From NCBI RefSeq assembly GCF_024713945.1, contig NC_134682.1:2604001-2668000 (forward strand): 64,000 nt of DNA, in the 5' to 3' direction. A program made the translations under genes and the position numbers. Below the pieces are notes generated by a model. The model was given only the letters and a program-made list of their open reading frames with translations. It ran no database searches and was not told the DNA's origin. This DNA comes from Dermatophagoides farinae. Lineage: Eukaryota; Arthropoda; Arachnida; Sarcoptiformes; Pyroglyphidae. Below, piece by piece: positions 12,663-25,683 of the stretch (position 1 is its first letter; every line of letters begins with the position of its first letter).

Positions 12663-15600
12663 CTAGGTTTTAATATTTTTCGAATACTTTGGATTGGAAG
12701 GCATCTGAACAAATGATCGTAATTCATATGGGGCACCACCATTCATTGTAGCTACATCTAGATCATGTTTCCGGAATACTAATATCCGTATGTCCGTATG
12801 TAAACGTATACGACCAGATTTAGAGCTTTGAAACCTTCAGGAAAAAAAACAAACAAAATGGATCAATTTTCGAACAGTCAATCAACGAAAACTCAAACTC
12901 ATTATACCTGAGATGGATGAGGTAACGTAACCATTTACGACTATCCGGATGATGTTCATTAGCATCACTTGGCATGAATAATGTACGTTGTCGTAAAAAT
13001 GTACGACAATTCGGTGGCATATCAGAAAGATCATAACGTACGACAAACATTTTTACCACAGTTCTATTTGGATTGAACAGAGTCTAATGCACGAGTTATA
13101 TGGAGAAAAATGTTTTTTTATTATCATTACACAAAAATTATAATGTCAAAGAAAACTTACCACCTGTACAGTTCCTTGTCGAGGTATATGATATCCTTTT
13201 TCACCAAGATTGATATGGCCCTAATGTTATTGTTGTGACAGACAATGGTTGTAAGATTTTAGGAAAACAAAAACAATGAGGATAAAATAATGATTAAAAA
13301 AATTTCACATACCAAATATGGTGAAGACATTTTCTCTCCTTTATCTGTATCTTGTAGAGTATAGAAAAATACGGTCACAGGAAAAGTCTTATGTGATGGA
13401 CAAAAGCCACCGCTTGCACCGATTTCGGCTGTAAATCCATGTACAATGCTAGCCGGATCAAGACGACCATTTAATACCGATTCCTAAATAAGAAAAAAAT
13501 AATCAATTATTTATCAATGAATGAATAAAAATTTAGAATAAAGACAAACCTCAAAATTTCCAAGTAAACCACTAGTAGTGGTAGGGGCTGAAAGACTTAG
13601 TTTGGAACGAAGATTCGGATGATGATAATCATCTTTTCCGTCTGGATCTTTATGGAAAAGAGCCCTGTGGTGAAAAACAAAAAACAAACAAAAAAAACAA
13701 ATAAAAATCCAAATAATTTAAATCAATTTGTCCTTGTATTTTAACAAACAAACAAACGAAAAAATTGCTTACTTTTTAATTGCATTCACAGATGTAAGAG
13801 AACTGTCAAAATCGAAACAAGTTCCAGATTTACGAATTGGAGCCTGAATTAAGGTAACAAAACAAAACAAAACAAATTAGGAAAAAAAAGAATTGGTACA
13901 CAAAAAGTTAATGATGCATGAATGGATACCTATATTAAATGATTTATATTCAACATGATTTTATCTTAGTTATAATCATTATCATATCTCATCATTGGTT
14001 ATATCACACACACACACACACACCTGTCAATTTTATCCATCATCATTAATGATATTTTAAACATAGCAAATCGATTAAAAATCCTTAATGATTATTTTTC
14101 ATAATTATATAAATTTCATTTATAAAAAGTCTGAATCAATAATCAAAATATCCAAAAAAAAAAATATAAAAAATTTAAGTACTTTTTATATCCACACATA
14201 CACTATCATGTCAGGGTTATTTTTTTTCTCCTTTATGATTTCCTGCTCAGAAAATAACTATGCGATTATCATATCACACACACACAGACAATCGACAATT
14301 TTAAATTATTATTATTATTATTCACCACATTAAATTTGATGATTTCATATAAAAAAAAATCAAATAAATAAATTGCCCACACATACACACACACACGTGA
14401 AAGCACACTTACTTCAACAAAAAAAAAATCAAAACCTTGGAACCTTGGAACGACTATCCAAACAAACACTCACAAGTCACATTTAAATCTTTTGTATAGT
14501 AAACCTTTTTTAACACATTTATTTTTTCTTTCGTAAAATAATAGAAAAATCATCCACAATCATCATCATCATTTATGATTGTATTGTACTAAACATTTTG
14601 TCCATGAAACATACATATAAATGTGAATGGCATGGCTCCCATTTTACTCCATTAATAATAACATTGGTTTCGTTATTCTTTCACTAACAACAATACACTA
14701 TTCATTTGTTTCTTTTAATATTCATACACACACACACACACACATATTCTATTCGCGGCCAAGGCGTTCATCATCATTATTATTATTGTTATTGTTGTTG
14801 TTGTTTGAAAAATGAGATATTGTTTTCAATATATTTACACCAAACATACATAGCCAAATATACGTACTACTACTATATGAAATGGATGGTGAAAAAAAAA
14901 ACAGTATGAGTGAATGTGCGAAATAAAAAAAAAAAAGAGAAAATCCAAGGATACATATGTCGTAGTTGTCAAAGTAGCTAAAAATCAAATGAAAAATAAA
15001 GAACAAAAAAAAATGATATATAAAGTGAGAGAAGAAGGAAAAAAGATAATGAATCTTGTCGCCTTTTTTTAGGTTTGCAATCTGATACGATAAGTTAGAA
15101 CCATATGTTCATGTGTCAAAAAAAAAAAAAAAAATTTGAAATCAAAATCGAATCGAATCGATTGATCGAATGGAAAATAAACAACACAAATGCCTACAGT
15201 AAAATTGATCATTTGTTTTGTTTTGGTCATTCTCATAAATGTAACAGTAAAAGAGATAGAGAGATGCCATTTTCAGGATAACAAATTGATCAAACGTCCT
15301 TAAATAATTGTTCAAATAATTTTTTTTTCGTTCATTCTCTTCACACAAAGTTTTTTTTTTAAATCCAATCAATTCACAATCTCAAGTCCAAATAATTGGA
15401 TGTTTATTATAGTTTTTGTCTTGCTTAATAAAAACAAAACAAACAAATGAAAAAAAACAAAAAAAAATATTCAGAAAAAAAAGTTTCAAGAAGCTTCTAG
15501 GCATCATTGATTTCTCCATCTCTCTCTTTCTCTTATTTCTCCTTGAAATAAATTTCAAGATCTTGGTCTCATTGGATTCGAAGCAATAGGCTATCATCAT

Positions 15601-18600
15601 CATCATCATCACTGATTCTCAAAAGAATAAGAAGGACATAAACAGAGAAAAAAAAATATAGTTCAATGCAATTAGGTCATACCAAACCTATTTAGATATA
15701 TATTTGTTGCTATATACATACGTATATTGTATGTGCGTGTCACTATTGATGATTAATATATCGTGTTTTATTTTTGAATGATAAATATAAAATCTGTAAA
15801 ACCGAAAAAAATCCTTCATTCGAACATCAAGTAAAAATTTAGATATACATACAAATGTATTATGTATGAGGAAAAAATATAATCAACTTTAGTGCAACAA
15901 CGATTCTTTCATCAAATATCATTTTCACATTGAATTGAAAATCTTCATATTTTTTTCTCGCTATAATGTCATCTTTTACATTGACAAGATGAGATGAGAT
16001 GAATGTATAAAATTTCATTTTGAATAAATTTTTCTTTCTACATTTCTCTCACTATGCAATAGTAAATTGTCACTTGTGTAGAAAATGATCCAAATGATCA
16101 TTAAAAAGTGCTCATTTTTTTTTGCAAGGATAATTTTCCTTTCCCCATTTTTTTCGGTCAAAACTCTGAAAAAAAACACGGAGATTACAACCATCATTCA
16201 CAAGTTTTATGTTTATTTTTCTGGAAAAATTGAAAATTTTTTTTTCCATTGTTTTTCATCAAATAAAAATTCCAATAGAAAACTATTATTAATGCAACTC
16301 AATCAAGTTATTTGGATAATGAGTCGAAAAAAAATTCAGATTAATCAAACAAACAATCGAACGAACGAACGAGAGAAAAAAATGACAACAGAGAAAAATC
16401 ATCATATATAGACATGGATCAAATGTTTTCCATCCATTCACATATTGTCTTTATGGATTTCCATTGTTATGTGAAAATGGCAAAAAAAAACAAAATTTAA
16501 ATAGGATGGAAATGGAGCATATACAAAAAAAAATGAATAAATTAAGCACCAATGATTATATATTGATAGTAATCATGAAAAATGAAACGAGAAAAAAAAA
16601 CTGTCAATAAATATGTTTGTAATGTGAAACAAACCAAAAAAAAAAAAAAAAAACAGACTTTCTCTCTCTCTCTTTCTTCCTATTTAAACCATGTAACCGG
16701 GAAATATTGGCCAAAACAAAACCGGAAAAGATCATAAGAATTCACATCAATGCGAAAAAAAAACGATTCAGATAACCATGCAAATAATGGGGAAACAAAA
16801 AAATATTGGCAAATGATCAAGATCATCGTCATTATTATTATTATTATTATTATTATCAAGCAGAGAAAATGTGAAAAAACCTATAATATTTAAAAAAGAG
16901 TAAAATCAAAATGCAAAAAAAAACGAAATCATAACAAGGAAAAAATTGAGAAATTGTCTGATAATTTGCCTGAAAACTTATTGGAACCTAGATGATTTGT
17001 GCGTGTGTGTGTGTTGTGAAAACCTTGATGAAATGGTGGTCAGTCTCACTTGCAATTGCATTGCCAATGATAATGGCAATATAAATTTTCAATTGACATG
17101 AAACAAACCATTTCATATATAAATTACGAAAGCAATTTTCCATTTGAAATGCAATTGCTCAATCAATTTTTTATATGAGTTCCAGCAGGTAGGATCCTAT
17201 ACATTATCATTGAATTACTAAACCGGAACAACAGCGACAACAACAACAACAGCAAAAAAATCTACTATTCATTTTTTTAAAAAAGCTAATTTAATGACAA
17301 GCAACAAAATTAAACAACAACAACATATAACCAAACCCATCATCATCGTACGAATGAATGATTTCATCCTAATTAATGTCCATTTGGTTATACGTCATTT
17401 TTTTTTGTATCCCTCTTCTCATCATCATCATCATCATTTTGTATATATTCTCTTCAAGTCTAAAACACAAAACAACGAGAAGAAACCTAAACCAACTTAA
17501 ATGATAATAATATAATAATCATTATCTATGATGAGAAAAGAACTTACTATCACTAACAATTCAAAGAAAATTGTTCCACAATCATGAATTGAGATGATGA
17601 TGATAATTTTTATCATACAAAACAATACGACCAATAGTGGTCAATAATGATGATAGATATTTTAGGATATTATTTTCATGATATATCATGCAATTATATA
17701 ATAAAATGGAAACAGTAAATCAATACTTTTTCAAACTAAAAACAAGTTTAATCCGTTGAAAATTATGTCATTATTAAAATTGATCCTCATCATCATGTTT
17801 TTTACTTATGGATTTACAATTTTTTTTTATAATACCTATAGGGCACACATATATTACATGTACATTTAATAGATAATGATGATGATCATCATCATCCTTT
17901 GGAAAGTATTAAAAAAAAAAATAATTTAAACATGCCTGCATGCATGCATATCATTAATAGGTTTTTCTTTCTCTTTCTTTCAATTCAATCTCTATCCAAC
18001 TTCTTCCTATATGTTCCATTTTGTGATCAAAAGAAACAAATAAATATAATAAATGTAGGTCAAATTCAACAAATAATTTAACTAAATTGGCTGTGAAAGT
18101 TGCAATACAAACAAAATAAATATTGTTAAAATATTAATAATAATAATCTTTAAACAACTACTTACAGGACTAGAATTAAGAGGAAGACCGCTTCGACGAT
18201 GAAAGACTAATGTAGTTGCGCTATCCAGAGATCGTTGAAATTGTTCCTTTTCAGCTACGGTCGGTATAGTATGCGTATGTATTGATGGACCAGCAGCAGC
18301 AGCAGCAGTAATAGCTATATCATTCGATGATAGAATTGATTCCGTATTTTGCTTTGCATTATTGTTTTTCAAATCATCATCATCATCATCATTGATAATT
18401 GGAGATGATCCATTCGATGTACGGGTTTCAGATTTACCATTTATTGTAGATGTCGTTGCTATTGCTGACGTCATCGATGATGATGATGATGTCGTCAATA
18501 CAGGTTCAATATTCGTCAAAGATAGTGATGACGTTATTGATGTCAATGGAGATATTGATGTTGTGGTTGTTGTTGACCATTTTTTTACCGAATAATCTGA

Positions 18601-20061
18601 TATTGTACTACCAACACCACGTTTTAGCCAACGATGATCATCATAAGGATAGCGATTATGATGATGATGATGATGATAATGTTGGCTATGGTCATGATGA
18701 TGATGATTGTAATGATAAATTCGTCTATACATCGAAGATGATGATGTAGTCGATGTCGTTGTTGTTGATGATGAAGAATTGAATTTGTTATACAATGGAT
18801 TTGTTGGATCCGGTAATATACCATCGAAGGGTTTTATTGATGATGATAATAATAAGGAATCAACATCATCATCATCATCATCATTATCGTTATTATTTTT
18901 ATTTTTATTATTCGTATCGCTACCAATATTTAAGCCATCATCATCAAGATTCTTTCCACAATCACGTTGTTGTTCTATAATTGTTTCCATTTCTTCATCA
19001 TCTTCGAAAATTTTTTCTACTTTTGACGCAGATATCGATGCCGTTGATGATACGGTTGTATTTTTTACTTCCGTATTGGGATCACCATTACCATTACAGC
19101 TACTACTACTACCATCCATTGTAGAAGTACCATTATCATCATTAATTGATGATGATGGTGTCATAGATGATGATGATATTGTTGTTGATGAAGATAATGG
19201 ATCAACTTTACGCGTCTTTGTACGATATTCAACAATTAGATTACGCATTGTTCCACGTGGATTAAAACCATCACCACTAGTACAACTATTGTTGATTTGT
19301 TGATGATATAAATCCTGGTATCGTAGTAGATTATTTTGATGGTGATAATGAATATTATTATAAGGATTATTATTATGGTGATGATGTTGATTCTGATAGG
19401 TTGAATAATAAGAATTACATGAATGTATTGTTTTTGAACGAGAACGAAAACCACTATGACCACCACCACCAGCACCATTTGAACTTTGATTACAACCACA
19501 ACGAAATTTATCAGTTCGTGTATTATGAATACATGAATGATAAAATTGTTGCTGTTGCTGTTGATGTTGACATGAACGTATATCCTGTGTCAAACTTAAT
19601 GGCCTTTTAATCGATGATCTTGATATCAATGGAAATGTATTTGAATTATAACGATTATTATTATTATCATTATTGCTGCTGCTAGTGGTCATCGTTGTTA
19701 ATGTTGCTTGATGACCAATTATCATTGATTGATTTCGTATAGATGTCGAATCTTCATTAATTTTACTGGTTACTGATGATGTTGAAGAGGTGGCTGGTGA
19801 TGATAATTGAGCCATATTTGTTGTAGACATTTCATTCATCATTGTTACATCATCGTCATCATCATCATCATCATCACCAATGATATTTGATCTTATTGTT
19901 GTTGACGACGATGATGAGGATGGAGAATTATTTTGACCTCGCCATCCAATAACACCAACATCACCACCACCAGCACCACCATGAAAAACATCGCCAATAT
20001 TAAGACCAGCTAAATTATTGGCTGTAGTTGTAGCTGTAACATCTTTTCCGTGTTGATGCAT
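12663..20061 (-). CDS. atos: Atos (FAM214 / atossa) transcriptional regulator
   Basis: Seven coding exons on the minus strand, in transcript order 20061-18166, 13843-13773, 13664-13550, 13483-13313, 13220-13161, 13083-12908 and 12834-12663, join in frame to 886 residues. The C-terminal third carries the family hallmarks: a FHRRSGLPLNSSP segment (end of exon 1), APIRKSGTCFDFDSSL, the conserved GRLDPASIVHGFTAEIGASG block, GHINLGEKGYHIPRQGTVQ, VKMFVVRYDLSDMPPNCRTF, and a terminal RLHTDIRILVFRKHDLD then YELRSF. These are the DUF4210 and Chromosome_seg regions of FAM214/Atos proteins, reported as nuclear regulators of metabolic genes in fly macrophages. The first 600 residues are Ser, Thr, Asn, Asp, His and Gln runs with little recognisable order. 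The start at 20061 follows a poly-T (minus-strand poly-A) tract; another coding exon upstream is possible. Confidence 0.92.
13844..18165 (-). other. 4.3-kb first intron of the Atos gene
   Basis: Bounded by a GTAAGT donor after the SSP codons of exon 1 and a CAG acceptor before APIRKSG. Filled with A/T tracts, ATT/AAT and CA repeats (for example 14005-14022, 14731-14746, 16829-16855). Open frames inside are short and of low complexity. No gene recognised. Confidence 0.6.
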
Positions 20062-20785
20062 CTTTTTTTTTTTTTTTTTTTTGGTTATTCTCTTTTTTTC
20101 TTTTTCTTAAGTATCACTCTTTTATATATTGCTTTATTTATATATATATGTGGTTTGTGTGTTATCATGTGCGTGTGGCGTTGTTAATAAGATATTTCTG
20201 GATGATGATTCAACACCAAACAGCAAAAAATGTTGTTTTTTTTCGTTTGACAAAAAACTATAAAACGATGGGCTGTCTACTAAGAAGAAAAAGAAATAAA
20301 ACCAAAAAAAAAAAAAAAAATTTTTCTTCGTCTTTTGTTCCAGGATAGATTTTTAAAAAATTACCAACGTGAATCATCATGCATTGTTATCATACAACTT
20401 ACATACACACACTACACCACACCACACATTTGGACATAATTTTGGCTGACTACTAAAATGGGAAGATACACACACAAACAAACAAACAAACACGTACACG
20501 GAAACAAAGATAACTAACGTTATGAACAACAACAAAAGTAGTCAATCATCAAGCCATCGTCATAATGATGATCAATCAGTCACATAATGTTCCACATATG
20601 CATGTGCGTAAAAAAATAGATGTTGAAATTTTTCACTTTTGATGAACCCTAAATCGCCAATTTTCAAAATCAAAGGTCAAAATTCAATTCACACACACAC
20701 ACACACACTTATACATCACAGAAATTCAATTCAATCACCATCATCATCAACTCAATGATGGAACAATATTGATCATCATCATTGA
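20062..20785. other. Upstream region of the Atos gene
   Basis: Probable 5' UTR or promoter side of the minus-strand Atos gene. It has a long poly-T tract immediately before the start codon (about 20064-20083), CA repeats at 20690-20708 and TATATA stretches. No other feature is supported. Confidence 0.4.
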
Positions 20786-21442
20786 CTATCCTTTCATTTT
20801 CATTGTATCTTTATTTGTCGATGTTGATGACCATGATGATGATGATGATGAAGATGGATATTGATGTTTGGCCATAGATACATCGAGTGATGATTCGTAC
20901 GAATAAAATTCCATCAATTTATGGCCAAATTGATCATCATGGTCATCTTGATGATAATGATGATTCGAATGTTGATCAAATATATTGATCAACCATTTAG
21001 TTATTAGCGTAATATCATTTTGTTCTTGTTGATCATCACCAAACAGACGACAACGACTACGATGATGATGATGATGATGATAATGACGTTTAGAATTGTC
21101 CTGTTGTTTGATTATTATGTTACCAATAACAACAGAAACAAGCGAATTATGGTTATACGTTATTATTATTTTTCTAGTTCTATCCTTTATTATTATTGGT
21201 TGTATGATTTTATCATCTGATAATAATAATAATGATATTAATTTGATCGTTGCTGTGGTTTTTTTGTTGTTGATCTTTGTATTCGAATCGTATTCGTTAT
21301 CGTCGTCGTTGTTCAATTCTGGTCGATGAAATTGTTGTTTCTGTTGGTTATTATTATTATAAAATTCGTTGTTATAATGATAACTGTTATTATTATTTCG
21401 GTGATTAAAAAGATAATTTTTTTCCATAAAAATATTTCGCAT
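20786..21442 (-). CDS. Low-complexity hypothetical ORF (218 aa)
   Basis: An uninterrupted minus-strand frame rich in Asn, Asp, His, Gln and Ser runs. One part (SLLLLSDDKIIQPIIIKDR, and later DITLITKWLINIFDQ) is less repetitive and looks protein-like. It lies 0.7 kb upstream of the Atos start on the same strand, so it could be a separate small gene, an N-terminal Atos exon, or chance open frame in repeat-rich DNA. Trinucleotide repeats keep frames open, so length alone is weak evidence. Confidence 0.25.
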   Translation of the reverse strand: MRNIFMEKNYLFNHRNNNNSYHYNNEFYNNNNQQKQQFHRPELNNDDDNEYDSNTKINNKKTTATIKLISLLLLSDDKIIQPIIIKDRTRKIIITYNHNSLVSVVIGNIIIKQQDNSKRHYHHHHHHRSRCRLFGDDQQEQNDITLITKWLINIFDQHSNHHYHQDDHDDQFGHKLMEFYSYESSLDVSMAKHQYPSSSSSSSWSSTSTNKDTMKMKG

Positions 21443-24400
21443 ATTTTGATTTGGTTTTTTTTTGTTTTGTTTTCGTTTCGTTTATTTCACTCTATATATA
21501 TTATATCTTCAAAATTTCAGATAGAGCAAGTTAGACTTTTATCTTTGATTACAATATCAAATAAATCAACGAAAGCAAAAAAAAAAAAAAAAAAAATATT
21601 TGTGTTTTTTCGAATAAAAACAAAAATCTCGTACAGTATGATTTTATCAAATCTAAAAACGACAAAAAAAAATACAAAACAATGGATCAGAAAAAAAATG
21701 AACAGAGAGATAAAACGGTTTATGAAATGAAATAAATAAATCTAAATCGAATTCGTAACTTACCGTAATTCTTCAGAATGTTGTTGTAAAACAATATATA
21801 TGTCTTATATATGTTGATTTTAAATGGATGGACCCAAATATTAAATAAAAATCACATGAAAGACAACAACAACAACAAAAAAAAACTCAAAGGATAAACA
21901 AACAAAAAAAAAAACGACGAGAAATATACGCTGTTGTTAATGTCGTTGATGATGATGATGTTGATGATGGCCAAAATGTGTGGAAAATACGAAACGACGA
22001 CGACGTTTTTTTTGAAAACAAGATTTCGTTCTCTCTTCTCAAAATATTTCAATCAAAAAAAAGAAAAAGAAAAAGAAAGAAAATCTGTTTTTCTCTTTCT
22101 AAGTTTGCCTGATTCACCTGCAACATTCACTCAATAATAACACATAATATATGATGTTTAAAACATTTGATTTGATGTTTTCTTTTTGAAGAAAAATGGA
22201 CAAATTGTTCCAAAATATTTCTACTTCTACTTATTATTATGATGATGATGATGATGAAGATGATGGTGTTTGGGTTCAATTGAATTTTCTTTTTTTTTTG
22301 GGGTTTTGGCTTATACTCTATACTCTCATGTTGATGATGATGATGATAATGATGATCTTCTCTTTCCTGGACCTTTTCTCTCTCTCTCTCTATTCACTGT
22401 ATATGGAATAAACTTTTTTCTCTTTTTTTTATTTCACTTTGCTATGCACTATACAACAACAACAACAACAACAACATACACATTTTATACTTTGACTGAC
22501 GATATTTTTTTTTTTCGTTTCTCTTAGCTATACTGTATTTGCAAATGATTTCCTTCATTATAACATGGCATTATACACCAGTATACACACAATATCAATA
22601 CAAAACAGAACACTACCACCACTTTTAATAATAAAAATATAACAACAACAACAACAACAATCAGCAGAAAGAAACAGAGTGAAAGAAGGAAAAAATGATA
22701 ATATAATTGAATGAAAAGAAAAAAATCCTGATCCTGAAAAAAACTTTCACACACACACACATACACAAATACGCATGTCATCATGTGTTTAAATCTCCAA
22801 AACCACCACTACCATTCTTCAAACATTTGTTGGAAACAAACAAATTGCCATTCTGACAATATAATAATAATGATGAATTCACATTCACATTTAAAAAAAA
22901 AAAACAGTATCCTTGGGTGTGTGTAGTAGTAGCAGCATAGTAAACCAATATATATAGTTGACCAGAAAAAAAACAGCTGCATGACGTCATTCATCTAATC
23001 ATTCATTGTATTTCAATCAAAAAAAAAAAAAAAAAAAAAAATGAATTTGGATTCTATTCTATCATCCACAATGCATGTAGCAAATGCAGACGATATTTTT
23101 TTTCCATTCATTCAATATATATGAAGCATTGTGCATTGCAGGCATGTTTTATCAAATGCAGAAGAAATTATGATCGCTCAGCTGTTTAAATGCGTATAGG
23201 TTTGGGTTTTTTTTTCATCATCATCATCATGTCCTTTTAATGCTTGAAACAGAACACACATTATAGATTTATATTTATATATGGATCTAAATAAAATCAA
23301 AAAAAAAAAAATTTCATCTAGAATCTCATTTAATGAAAAAGTGGTGGTGGTATATTTGAAAATAAAAATATAAAAAAAAAATAAATAAAAGGGCACGAGG
23401 TCATTAAATCATCATATCATATATATCAGAGGCTATATGACTACTATATATACCATGTATATCAGTCAGAATGACTTATTGGTTAAAGGTCATTATAATA
23501 TAAGGAGATATAGCTATTTCCTCTTTTATTATTTTCAGATAGATTTTCAGACCCTTAGCAACAACGAACAACGAAACAGACGACGCATGAAATTCAATGT
23601 GCATGCATGTTTTATTTTTTTTCGTTGTTGTTCGTGATTCACCACTATTCGATCATCATCATCATCATCATCATCAACAACAACATCAACATCACAATTC
23701 GCTATTTAAATAGCAATCGACATTGTTCTGTTGGTCGTCATCATCATCATCATCATCGTTTGTCATTGTAAAAAAAAAATAGAAAAGAATAAATGTGTGT
23801 GTGAGAGAGAGAAAAAAGAAAAGCTGGAAAAAACTGGATTTTACCTTCTCTCTCTCACTTTTTTTAAACATAAAGTCAATATTATAATTGTAGCTTGGTA
23901 GCGACCAGGTAAAACAAGATTCAAAGAAATGAAATGAAAAAACAAATTCCTAACATTGAACAAAAAAAAAATATTTGGTTGTCAAAAAAAGAGGGTTGGA
24001 AGAAAAAAAAACTCAATCAAGAATGGTCCATTGAGTGAAAGGAAAGGTTTCCAAGTTTACACTTACAAATTTAATTTCAAATGACCTCAAATGTCCAAGA
24101 TCTTTTGGTTTAAACTCAATCAAATGTGGTACAACTTCAATAAATGATGAACCACTACCACTATGACATGTCAGTGATGATGATGATGATTATATCAGTG
24201 TCAATAGTGTCATGTTTTAGCTTTACATAAAAAAAATCACTGAAAAGGAATTTAGTCTAGAAAAAGCTTAGGGCATTGAAATTACATCATATAATCTTCA
24301 TTGAGTCCAATGATCTCATTGATTGCATCATTCACATACATTGATCAAGAAATAAACATATGGAAAATAGATTTGTAACAACAACAATAACCAAATCATC

Positions 24401-25683
24401 ATCATCATTATGATACCCTCTTGTACTACGGTCTACAGTAAATGAAATCCAACTAATCACAAAATCAATCTCTGGTACCATCAACATCAGTAATGATGAT
24501 GATAATGATGACATAGGACAACGAACTTGGAACACAAAAACACACATGTAATTGAATGAAATGTTTCGGAATACATTACTTGCATTGGAAATTAAATGAA
24601 CACATGAAAATGATCCAAAAAACAAAAAATGATGATGATGATGATAACAATCAAACATAGACCACATATATAGAAATTAAATTGAATATAAATATAAATG
24701 AATCGTGAAAATAAATAAATTAGGAATTGGAAACAAACTAATTTAAAACAACAAAAACAACAAAAACCACTATAATTTAATTTGTTTTCACTTCTCTCTC
24801 TCTCTTTCTTTCGCTTCGTTCTATTCGAAACATGCAAAAAATTCTAAACATTTTAATAATGTGGAAAATTATTATTAGAAAACCTACCTTTTTATCGAAT
24901 CTGAAATTGGCTCTTGTTTTCATTCATTCTAAAACGATGACGACATTATACGCAATTGGTCAAAAAATAAAAAAAATAAAAATTACTCAAATGCAAATGA
25001 ATAGCAACTGGGGAAAAAAATGATGAAATACTGGTGAAAATTTATTTGTCATTGTCAGAATCATCATCATCGTCATTATTTTTTTTTTGTTATTAATTGT
25101 GATTTGAAAAAAAAGTACACAGAAAAAAAATTATTTCGAATCGAATAGGAAGAGAGACACACACACACACACACACATGAAAGTAAAGTGAAGGACAACA
25201 AAATTGATTACTACACACTCTTTTTGTATCGATTTAATCGATATTACCAACGAAAATTCTATTAGTTATGATTTGAATTTTTTTTCTCCCAATATCGTCC
25301 ATCCATTGATTGATTGATTGATTATGATTATGATTACAAAAAGAAAATAGTTTAGTTCAATGAATTCGAATAATAATAACATGATATATATATAACAAAA
25401 GACGAATAGAACAAATATAGTTGATTTCGGTCTTGCTCAATACAAAATAAATTGTTTTTTTGTTTGTTTGTTATTCGCAAATAACGAATAATAATCACTT
25501 CATAATAAACATTGATCAACGATGTAAAAAAAAAGTGATCGAGGCGTAAATTTTGTTCGTTCATTCATCACAAACACACACACACATTCACTTTCGATAT
25601 ATTGTTTTAATTGAATCCAATTAACCTGTTTTTTTCGTTAATGTTGCTCCATAATCATCATCATCATTATTATTTATTTGTTT
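21443..25683. other. Gene-poor microsatellite-rich region
   Basis: About 4.2 kb with no coding signal I can support. It includes a poly-A run at about 23019-23040, ATC/GAT runs (23656-23678, 23741-23757), CAA runs (22456-22475) and CA runs (25159-25176). Open frames here are short and repeat-driven. Confidence 0.5.

Noticed and set aside
18362-19610. Several plus-strand open frames opposite the Atos first exon
   Set aside because: They are reverse-strand shadows of trinucleotide runs in a well-supported minus-strand coding exon.
22196-22784. Overlapping frames rich in Asp, Thr, Val and Leu
   Set aside because: They translate GAT, CAA and CT/TC microsatellites; no non-repetitive conserved core.
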